Shown here in pieces: positions 6,286 to 11,403 of a DNA stretch of 11,403 nt (the stretch's first letter is position 1; every line of letters starts with the position of its first letter). The DNA is from Trebonia sp036509215 (GTDB lineage Bacteria > Actinomycetota > Actinomycetes > Streptosporangiales > Streptosporangiaceae). A program made the translations under genes and the position numbers. Under the pieces are notes generated by a model, which did no database searches, was not told where the DNA came from, and saw only the letters and a program-made list of their open reading frames with translations. The stretch lies in NCBI GenBank assembly GCA_036509215.1, contig DATCGA010000689.1, positions 1 through 11,403 on the forward strand. The letters run 5' to 3'.

Positions 6286-6619
6286 ACTTATTGAGGTAAC
6301 CCCGGAATTTCGGGAACTCTATGAAGAGCACCTGCGGGATAACTACGGGGAGGTTCTTCCGCACGTGCTGTTCTGGGAATTCACGCAGGCCATCGTGGCC
6401 TCGTATCTGACAAACGGCGAGTCCTGGAAAGCCGCGCTCGGGATCATCGAAGGCGCATTCGGCAGTGGTGATGACTATACGGATGGCGTCATATCCGCCT
6501 CCTTTCTCGAGTCTCTTCCATGTCGCGGTGAGCCCGGAGCGGAAATCGTCGACTTTCTAGGTCCGAATACTCATCATCGGCTGACCGTGATCAAGAACAG
6601 GAGACCTGATGCCCGATAG
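6254..6619 (+). CDS. Hypothetical acidic helical protein, DUF7674-like
   Basis: The product has 121 residues, is acidic, cytosolic and without membrane segments. Residues 9-73 (LIGELIEVTPEFRELYEEHLRD, then EVLPHVLFWEFTQAIVASY, WKAALGIIEGAF, and SFLESLP) follow a pattern I remember from the small DUF7674 family: a Pro-Glu-Phe helix, an acidic stretch, Leu-Pro-His/Tyr, and a closing helix with a Leu-Glu motif. This was not checked against a database. The ATG at 6254 is preceded by a weak GGAATGGG; the 32-base overlap with the upstream frame suggests translational coupling. It overlaps the next gene by 11 bases. GC is low for the region (33 of 60 bases at 6301-6360). Function is unknown. Short acidic proteins in such islets are sometimes immunity proteins of toxin systems, but no toxin is present here. 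Confidence 0.6.
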   Translation: MTLSSGRLIGELIEVTPEFRELYEEHLRDNYGEVLPHVLFWEFTQAIVASYLTNGESWKAALGIIEGAFGSGDDYTDGVISASFLESLPCRGEPGAEIVDFLGPNTHHRLTVIKNRRPDAR

Positions 6620-7253
6620 ATTGACGAGTATCCCCCTCGACCCAGGTGCCATCGAGGCGCTCAACTCCGTGCTCGAGGGCTCTGATCTGGTGTCCTGCGT
6701 GGTTGATCCGGAATCGAGGCTGGCCGTTATCACCCTGAACGTTTTCAAGATCCTGCCCGATGACGGCGTTCTCGACGAGGAATATCCGTTGTGCCTTGCC
6801 GTTCACCCGGTTGGCCGGGTCGCGGCATCGCACGTCGAGGAGGGCAGCGTCCAGCCGCTGGAGCTTGAGAACATCGATCAGGTCCTGAGCGGGTTCTCCT
6901 GGCGGGATATCGAGGACTGGGACATGATCGACCCGCCGGCCAGCTATCGGTTCACCTGGGGAGACAAGGCCAGCCTGGACATGCGCTTGGGCGACAACGA
7001 GAGGCATCTCCTGGAGCTATGGCAGGACGACAAGCCGGTGCAGCTGTTCGACATAGCCCTGTGGTTCGACGACCTGTACTTGCTCGACAAGAAGCTGCGC
7101 CCGGTGAGCCTGGAGATGCTCGCGAAGTGGCGGCAACGGCTCAGGGCCGCGATGGACGCGTCCGTAGGACCAGGAGAGGGCTGGTCCCGGTCAATCCCGG
7201 CGGCATCACCGCCGGTGCCGATATCCAGCGTGCTTGAGCGGATCTTCCAATAG
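6609..7253 (+). CDS. Conserved-looking hypothetical protein
   Basis: The product has 214 residues, is acidic and soluble. The start is well supported: AGGAG at 6599-6603 with a 5-base spacer before the ATG at 6609, which lies inside the end of the previous gene. The N-terminal half alternates hydrophobic residues like beta strands (LVSCVVDPESRLAVITLNVF, then CLAVHPVGRVAAS). The middle has WDMIDPPASYRFTW (102-115), then SLDMRLGDNERHLLELWQ, then a WFDDLYLLD segment (147-155), and the last about 40 residues are Pro/Ser-rich and probably disordered. The aromatic IDPP and WFDDL pattern reminds me of an uncharacterised actinobacterial family, but I cannot name it. GC is nearer the genome level than in the two preceding genes. 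Two hairpins fall in its last 90 bases. It is presumably cotranscribed with the two genes before it. Nothing in the protein shows an active site. Confidence 0.65.
   Translation: MPDRLTSIPLDPGAIEALNSVLEGSDLVSCVVDPESRLAVITLNVFKILPDDGVLDEEYPLCLAVHPVGRVAASHVEEGSVQPLELENIDQVLSGFSWRDIEDWDMIDPPASYRFTWGDKASLDMRLGDNERHLLELWQDDKPVQLFDIALWFDDLYLLDKKLRPVSLEMLAKWRQRLRAAMDASVGPGEGWSRSIPAASPPVPISSVLERIFQ
7167..7215. other. Two consecutive hairpins in the 3' end of the hypothetical gene
   Basis: GGACCAG (7167-7173) pairs with CTGGTCC (7181-7187) across a 7-base loop. Then CCGGCGG (7197-7203) pairs with CCGCCGG (7209-7215) across CATCA. Both stems are 7-bp perfect. They lie in the last 90 coding bases, where the protein is low-complexity, and may act as a U-less double terminator or protect the 3' end of the islet mRNA. 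Confidence 0.4.
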
Positions 7254-7431
7254 ATCGGGACTGAATGAATATCGTACTGCTCGAAACTGATCAGACGCCC
7301 TCCCCGTCGGGCTCCGGCGAACTCGTCATGGCGGACGCCGGTCATTTGTCTGTGGTTTTCCTGTCTAAAAGCCATCGTGTCGCCGTTGCGACATTCGTCA
7401 ATTACGTAGGTCGCACCAGCCGCGGTAGCCG

Positions 7432-8880
7432 CTACCAGGCGATGTAGTCGAGCGGTTCGGGGTCGGCCGTGCCCGCCGCCCCGGTCGTCGGCAGCGGGAT
7501 GGGCCTGAAGGCGCCCTCGTCGAAGACGCCCAACCGGGGTTCCTCCGAGCTGCCGCCGGTGCCCAACCCGAGCATCCCGAGCTGCACCGTCCCGGCGGAA
7601 TTGCTCCACAGCGGCTGGAGCAGCACCTGCGGGCTGCGACAGCGCGACGCGTACTGCGCCAGCACCCGGCTGGGCGCCTTGGCCCCCGCCTCGTACTCGA
7701 CAAGGCCGAGGCGGAAGGCCGGCTGGGACACGCACCCCAGCCGACCTTCCGTCCCGCCCGGATACCGGTAGCTGCCGGTCGCGCCGCACAGCAGCGTCGG
7801 CCCGGCCGGCGTGAGCCCGTGGCCAGCGATCACGATGCCGCCGAGAGCCGGCACCCCGCAGTCCAGCGGCGCCGGCGTCGGGCGCGCCTGCGCGGGCACC
7901 ACCGACGCCAGCATCTTCGATTCGGCCACGAGGTCGCCGTCGTCCTTCGCCGACAGCGCGATGAAGCGAATCTGCGCGAGGGTGACCTGGGGCGACGAGA
8001 CCTGGGACCCGTCGATGGTCTTACCCGGGACGCCCCGGCGGTAGCCGAACGCCAGCCCCTGCTGGCCGATCCAGGCGAGCGCGAGGTTCGGGTCAGGGCC
8101 GGCGTATTTCGGCCCGCCGAACAGCTGACCGTCGGCCAGCACGCCGCCGCCAACCGAAGACCACGAGTGCAGCACCGCCCCGCTCGCCACCGAGTAGACC
8201 CGCAGGTAGACCGGGCCGCCCGGATCGTTCAGCGCGTTCGGCTGGAGGCCGACCGCGAGCTCGGTGCCGTCCGGGGACAGCGCGACCGCCGCCACGTCAG
8301 TGCCCTGGGCGGTCGCCGGGATCGGCAGCCTGGTCAACAGGGCGGGGTCGGCCGCACCGGGGCTGATCCGCAGCAGGTACCAGGTCCGGGGGGCGAACGG
8401 CTCGCTCTCGGCGTCGAGGCTGCCGGGCTGGGCGTCCACCACGAACGTGCGGTCGTCGGCCGCCCCGGTGACTCCCGTGAATGTGGTTCCGGCGGGCGGG
8501 GCCACCGTCGCGATCCGCTTGCCGGTGACGGTCTCGCCGATCGCGATCTGCTCGGGGGCCGTCTGCGCGCTGCCGGCCGTGACCAGCGCGGCGTAATAGG
8601 CCGGGACGCCATCGACGGTAAGAGCGGGGCTGGCGGGGGGAGCCACCCGTCGGGGCGACGCGTCCCTGGCGGTCACCAGCGCCACCGCGACCGCGATGAT
8701 CGTGAGCGCCGCCGCCAGCGGCACCCCCCACCGCTGCCAGCGGCGTCGCGGCGCCGGCCGGGCCGCGCGGTATCCCGGTCGGGGCGCTAGCCGCAGCGGG
8801 GGAGCGTCGGTGACGGTGCTGGCGACGGCCCGCATCGCGCGGGCGGTCTCTTCGGTCAGACCGGTTTCGTTGTCTAGCAT
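7432..8880 (-). CDS. Single-pass membrane protein with WD40/TolB-like outer domain, partner of the upstream sigma factor
   Basis: The product has 482 residues. Residues 1-50 are cytoplasmic and end in Arg/Pro-rich RPAPRRRWQR; 51-71 are one membrane helix (WGVPLAAALTIIAVAVALVTA); from about 85 to the end is an exported domain rich in beta strands. That domain contains blade-like sequence VAAVALSPDGTELAV (197-211), typical of WD40/TolB propellers, and four cysteines (341, 365, 383, 414) that could form disulfides. The positive-inside rule places the N-terminus in the cytosol. The ATG at 8880 overlaps the sigma gene stop by 7 bases and has GGGAGGGG just upstream, so the two are one coupled operon. 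The position suggests it senses the envelope and controls the sigma factor, but the 50-residue N-terminus has no HxxxCxxC zinc anti-sigma motif. The frame stays open upstream through the sigma gene; that extension is a shadow. No enzymatic motif was seen. Confidence 0.8.
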   Translation of the reverse strand: MLDNETGLTEETARAMRAVASTVTDAPPLRLAPRPGYRAARPAPRRRWQRWGVPLAAALTIIAVAVALVTARDASPRRVAPPASPALTVDGVPAYYAALVTAGSAQTAPEQIAIGETVTGKRIATVAPPAGTTFTGVTGAADDRTFVVDAQPGSLDAESEPFAPRTWYLLRISPGAADPALLTRLPIPATAQGTDVAAVALSPDGTELAVGLQPNALNDPGGPVYLRVYSVASGAVLHSWSSVGGGVLADGQLFGGPKYAGPDPNLALAWIGQQGLAFGYRRGVPGKTIDGSQVSSPQVTLAQIRFIALSAKDDGDLVAESKMLASVVPAQARPTPAPLDCGVPALGGIVIAGHGLTPAGPTLLCGATGSYRYPGGTEGRLGCVSQPAFRLGLVEYEAGAKAPSRVLAQYASRCRSPQVLLQPLWSNSAGTVQLGMLGLGTGGSSEEPRLGVFDEGAFRPIPLPTTGAAGTADPEPLDYIAW

Positions 8881-9434
8881 TGCCCCTCCCCGAGGAGCCG
8901 GCCGAGCGCGACGACCGCGCGCGACGTGGTGGACTTGACGGTGCCGCGGCTGATTCCCATCGCCAGCGCCGTCTCTTCCTCGGACAGGTCGAGGTAGAAG
9001 CGGCAGACCAGCGCCTCCCGCTGCCGATCGGGCAACTGCCTGATGGCGGCCAGGATCCGCCGGTGATCCTCGCTGACCAGCGCCGACGCCTCGGCCGAGT
9101 CGACCGCCTGCCAGGACTGGGCAGCGGCGCGGTCCCGCCGGTCGCGCCGGACCCGTCCCTTGAGCGCGTCCCGGCAGCCGTTGAGCACCGCCGATCGGAC
9201 GTAGGTCAGCGCGTTGGCGGGGTCGGCGAGCTTGCCCCAGCGCCGGTAGAGCCCGAAGAACGCGTCCTGCACCACGTCCTCGGCCGCGGCCCGGTCGCCC
9301 AGCACGATCAGCGCGATCCTGATCATGGCGACGGCATGCGCGCCGTAGAGCGCGGTCACCGCGCGGGCGGCGTCGCCGCCTGGCGGCCTGCGATGGCGGC
9401 CGGGCGAGCAGGAATCCGTGTCCAGTGTGTCCAC
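8874..9434 (-). CDS. SigE-family (ECF-type) RNA polymerase sigma factor
   Basis: This alternative sigma factor directs RNA polymerase to a small regulon. From GTG 9434 it has 186 residues, normal for the actinobacterial SigE family. Region 2 is at about 27-90, with ALIVLGDRAAAEDVVQDAFFGLYRRW (41-66) as the core-binding and -10 recognition part. Region 4 is at about 125-182, with RQLPDRQREALVCRFYLDLSEEETALAMGISRGTVKSTTSRAV, a helix-turn-helix for -35 recognition. The start is uncertain: GTG 9434 has no Shine-Dalgarno; in-frame GTGs at 9503 and 9509 and a TTG at 9563 give N-terminal extensions of about 23-43 residues that look like poor protein and run through an inverted repeat. It overlaps the membrane-protein gene by 7 bases, the usual sigma/regulator layout. 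It is divergent from ppdK across a long control region. The regulon is unknown. Confidence 0.88.
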   Translation of the reverse strand: MDTLDTDSCSPGRHRRPPGGDAARAVTALYGAHAVAMIRIALIVLGDRAAAEDVVQDAFFGLYRRWGKLADPANALTYVRSAVLNGCRDALKGRVRRDRRDRAAAQSWQAVDSAEASALVSEDHRRILAAIRQLPDRQREALVCRFYLDLSEEETALAMGISRGTVKSTTSRAVVALGRLLGEGQC

Positions 9435-9512
9435 GATGAAGAGACGACGCCGACGGGAACAGGTTGCTCCGGCGGTGGCAGCAATTTTCGCGACTTCGCC
9501 CACGTTCACGGA

Positions 9513-9569
9513 CCGTGTTTGGCGGGCCCCGGGTGTGGTAGTCGTCACGCACCAGCCGCCCAAACACGG
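9513..9569. promoter_or_regulatory. 10-bp inverted repeat upstream of the sigma gene
   Basis: CCGTGTTTGG (9513-9522) and CCAAACACGG (9560-9569) are perfect inverted copies separated by 37 bases. A third partial copy, CCGTGTTT, occurs at 9749-9756 on the ppdK side. The wide spacing suggests two binding sites in opposite orientation rather than a hairpin. They lie 79-135 bases upstream of the preferred sigma start, so an operator for a dimeric regulator is possible. No known regulator is recognised. Confidence 0.35.
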
Positions 9570-9667
9570 CGGCGGGTAAAACGTAAAGAATGCGCCAAGT
9601 CGACGTTGCCCGCCACTGAGACAATTTTGGCCAGGAAATTACCGAAGTCAGGACATAGTTCCATTGC

Positions 9668-9720
9668 TCCGGTCTATACCAGCGGTCTATACCATTACCC
9701 GCGGAGTGGTCTAAACCACT
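9668..9720. promoter_or_regulatory. Cluster of three DasR-like (dre) operator sites
   Basis: GGTCTATACCA occurs at 9671-9681 and again at 9684-9694, and GGTCTAAACCA at 9708-9718. Against the published Streptomyces dre consensus A(G/C)TGGTCTAGACCA(G/C)T, the 16-base site at 9705-9720 (AGTGGTCTAAACCACT) matches 15 positions. The sites at 9681-9696 and 9668-9683 match 13 and 12. A further CTGGT/ACCAG half-site pair lies at 9719-9740. DasR is a GntR/HutC-family regulator that answers amino-sugar phosphates and controls GlcNAc uptake and use. The sites are about 160-210 bases before ppdK and about 235-290 bases before the sigma gene, so the target is not settled by position. The sequence match is direct; the identity of the binding protein is inferred. 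Confidence 0.65.
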
Positions 9721-9811
9721 GGTCAGGGACGGTGAACCAGCGTCGGCACCGTGTTTAATGACACACTAATGCGGCCATTGTCCGTTTGTATAGATTTATG
9801 TACGCTCACAT

Positions 9812-9841
9812 TTCTTAGACCGTATCGGAGCCGGGTAGAGT
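9812..9841 (+). promoter_or_regulatory. Candidate promoter of ppdK
   Basis: TAGAGT (9836-9841) is a good actinobacterial -10 hexamer, with weak TTCTTA (9812-9817) 18 bases upstream as -35. It would give a 5' leader of about 30 bases. An alternative further upstream is TTGTCC (9779-9784), 16 bases, TACGCT (9801-9806), nearer the dre-like sites. Neither pair is strong. Confidence 0.35.
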
Positions 9842-9878
9842 CCGTACAACGGAGCTCGCCGGCGCGAGGAGCGTTTCA

Positions 9879-11403
9879 GTGCCGAAGTTTGTCTACGACT
9901 TCACAGAAGGTAACAGGGATCTCAAGGACCTCCTGGGAGGGAAGGGCGCGAACCTCGCCGAGATGACCAACCTCGGCCTGCCGGTGCCCCCCGGGTTCAC
10001 GATCACGACCGACGCGTGCCGCTACTACCTAGCCGAAGGCGCCGTCCCCGACGGCCTTGACGACGAAGTCACCCGGCACCTGCGCGACCTCGAGAGCACC
10101 ATGGGCCGCAAACTCGGCGACGCCGACGACCCGCTGCTGGTCAGCGTCCGCTCCGGCGCCAAGTTCTCCATGCCCGGCATGATGGACACCGTCCTCAACG
10201 TCGGCCTGTCCGACCAGTCGGTCGACGGCCTGGCCAAGCAGTCGGGCAACGAGCGCTTCGCGTGGGACGCCTACCGGCGGCTGATCCAGATGTTCGGCAA
10301 GACCGTGCTCGACATCGACGGCGGCCACTTCGAGCGCGCGATCGACGACGCCAAGAAGGCCAAGGGCACGACCAGCGACACCCAGCTCGACGCCGAGGAC
10401 CTCAAGGCGCTGACCGCGGCCTACAAGGAAATCGTCAAGCAGCAGGCCGGCCGGGAGTTCCCGCAGGACCCGCGCGAGCAGATGAACCTCGCGGTGATGG
10501 CGGTCTTCAACTCCTGGAACTCCGACCGCGCGGTCCTCTACCGCCGTCAGGAGCGCATCCCGTCCGACCTCGGCACCGCCGTCAGCGTGGTCGCGATGGT
10601 CTTCGGCAACCTCGGCGACGACAGCGGGACCGGGGTGGCCTTCACCCGCGACCCGGGCACCGGCGCCCAGGGCGTCTACGGCGACTACCTGCAGAACGCC
10701 CAGGGCGAGGACGTGGTGGCAGGGATCCGCAACACGGTCCCGCTGCAGGACCTGGAGACGATCGACAAGGGCGCCTACGACCAGCTCATGGGCATCATGC
10801 AGACGCTCGAGGACCACTACCGCGACCTGTGCGACATCGAGTTCACGATCGAGCGCGGCAAGCTCTGGATGCTGCAGACCCGGGTCGGCAAGCGGACGGC
10901 CGGCGCGGCCTTCCGGATCGCGACCCAGCTGGTCAAGCAGGGCATGATCGACCTCGACGAGGCGCTCACCCGGGTCACCGGGGCCGAGCTCACCCGGCTG
11001 ATGTTCCCCCGCTTCGACACCAGCGCAGACGTCACGCTGATCACCACGGCGATCAGCGCCTCGCCCGGCGCGGCCGTCGGCCAGGCGGTCTTCAACTCGG
11101 CCACCGCCGTGGCCTGGGCCGGCCGAGGCGAGAAGGTCATCCTCGTCCGCCGCGAGACCAACCCCGAGGACCTGCACGGGATGATCGCGGCCGAGGGCGT
11201 GCTGACCGCCCGCGGCGGCAAGACCAGCCACGCGGCCGTGGTCGCGCGGGGGATGGGCAAGACCTGCGTCTGCGGGGCCGAGGCGCTCGAGATCGACGAG
11301 GCCGAGCGGCAGTTCACCGGGCCCGACGGCGTGGTCGTGAACGAGGGCGACGTGATCTCGGTCGACGGCACCTCGGGCGCGGTCTACCTGGGCGAGGTCC
11401 CGG
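9879..11403 (+). CDS. ppdK: Pyruvate, phosphate dikinase, N-terminal 508 residues (3' end outside the window)
   Basis: PPDK interconverts pyruvate + ATP + phosphate and PEP + AMP + diphosphate through a phosphohistidine. The frame is open to the window end with no stop; the full family protein is about 880-900 residues, so the PEP/pyruvate-binding barrel is missing here. Visible parts: the start MPKFVYDFTEGN with LLGGKGANLAEMTNLGLPVPPGFTITT (18-44); nucleotide-binding VRSGAKFSMPGMMDT (90-104, R91); AVMAVFNSWNSDRAVLYR (205-222); GVAFTRDPGTG (252-262); DIEFTIERGKLWMLQTR (319-335), closing the ATP-grasp part; and the swivelling domain with GGKTSHAAVVARGMGK, in which H451 carries the phosphate. 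GTG 9879 was chosen because GAGGAG (9866-9871) lies 7 bases upstream and the conserved N-terminus begins there. It is divergent from the sigma operon and downstream of the dre-like cluster. Direction in vivo is unknown; PEP formation during growth on non-sugar or PTS substrates is the usual inference. Confidence 0.96.
   Translation, partial: MPKFVYDFTEGNRDLKDLLGGKGANLAEMTNLGLPVPPGFTITTDACRYYLAEGAVPDGLDDEVTRHLRDLESTMGRKLGDADDPLLVSVRSGAKFSMPGMMDTVLNVGLSDQSVDGLAKQSGNERFAWDAYRRLIQMFGKTVLDIDGGHFERAIDDAKKAKGTTSDTQLDAEDLKALTAAYKEIVKQQAGREFPQDPREQMNLAVMAVFNSWNSDRAVLYRRQERIPSDLGTAVSVVAMVFGNLGDDSGTGVAFTRDPGTGAQGVYGDYLQNAQGEDVVAGIRNTVPLQDLETIDKGAYDQLMGIMQTLEDHYRDLCDIEFTIERGKLWMLQTRVGKRTAGAAFRIATQLVKQGMIDLDEALTRVTGAELTRLMFPRFDTSADVTLITTAISASPGAAVGQAVFNSATAVAWAGRGEKVILVRRETNPEDLHGMIAAEGVLTARGGKTSHAAVVARGMGKTCVCGAEALEIDEAERQFTGPDGVVVNEGDVISVDGTSGAVYLGEVP

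Larger units (their letters stand above)
9435..9878. other. Divergent control region between the sigma operon and ppdK
   Basis: No gene was found in these 444 bases. From the left: sequence upstream of the sigma gene with a 10-bp inverted repeat at 9513-9569; an AT-richer stretch at 9580-9665; three dre-like operators at 9668-9720; an AT-rich block around 9750-9825 that is unusual for this genome; then the ppdK promoter candidate and ribosome binding site. The low GC and cluster of dyads mark it as regulatory for one or both flanking genes. Confidence 0.7.

Noticed and set aside
7265..7447. 60-residue + strand ORF after the islet
   Set aside because: No clear Shine-Dalgarno, no recognisable product, and its end overlaps the converging gene. 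The 178-base gap 7254-7431 otherwise shows nothing firm.
7819..8790. 323-residue + strand frame
   Set aside because: Antisense shadow of the membrane propeller gene; Arg/Gly/His-rich.
7432..9624. A single 730-residue minus-strand protein
   Set aside because: Its first 248 codons read the sigma factor gene and its upstream region in another frame. The real start is the ATG at 8880, with a ribosome binding site and a 7-base overlap with the sigma stop.
10029..11231. 400-residue minus-strand frame
   Set aside because: Antisense shadow of ppdK; low-complexity Val/Gly/Asp/Arg product, while the + strand frame has clear PPDK motifs.

Overview
The window is chromosomal DNA from a very GC-rich actinomycete, in the Streptomyces / Streptosporangiales / Micromonospora style. 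The evidence is strongly C/G-ending codons, GTG and TTG starts, long shadow reading frames on the opposite strands, an actinobacterial long-type polyprenyl diphosphate synthase, an alpha2-type glycyl-tRNA synthetase and a SigE-family sigma factor. From memory, the gene neighbourhood recO - uppS - glyS - ppdK also occurs in Streptomyces, so the backbone is conserved housekeeping sequence with accessory genes inserted. I cannot name a genus.

Layout, left to right. (1) 1-1211, + strand: the 3' end of recO (DNA repair) overlaps the TTG start of uppS (polyprenyl carrier lipid synthesis) by 4 bases. (2) 1365-2888, +: a secreted protein with a C-terminal Rv2525c-like (DUF1906) glycoside-hydrolase-like domain, followed by a strong 16-bp hairpin. 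(3) 2976-4361, +: glyS, with no ribosome binding site and a -10-like hexamer 6 bases before its ATG, suggesting a leaderless transcript. (4) 4355-4984: a mostly non-coding spacer packed with repeats. It holds a 26-bp C-rich tandem repeat that begins inside the last codons of glyS, a 48-bp tandem repeat, a terminator, and a separated 22-bp direct repeat. (5) 4985-5839, - strand: an NAD(P)-dependent beta-hydroxyacid/6-phosphogluconate dehydrogenase-like enzyme. (6) 6091-7253, +: an islet of three overlapping small genes of unknown function and visibly lower GC, probably acquired. (7) 7432-9434, -: a SigE-family ECF-type sigma factor overlapping by 7 bases a single-pass membrane protein with a large beta-propeller-like outer domain. 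(8) 9435-9878: a divergent control region. (9) 9879-11403, +: ppdK, pyruvate phosphate dikinase, cut by the window edge.

The most interesting signal is in region 8. Three clustered copies of GGTCTAWACCA (9671-9718) match the DasR-responsive element of Streptomyces (GntR/HutC family); one copy matches 15 of 16 consensus positions. They lie between the sigma factor gene and ppdK. PPDK makes phosphoenolpyruvate, the phosphate donor of the PTS that imports N-acetylglucosamine, so DasR-type control of PEP supply (or of the envelope-sensing sigma system) is a coherent testable idea. The other notable signals are the sigma/propeller-protein pair without a recognisable zinc anti-sigma domain, the unknown three-gene islet, and the repeat-rich, G-quadruplex-prone spacer after glyS.
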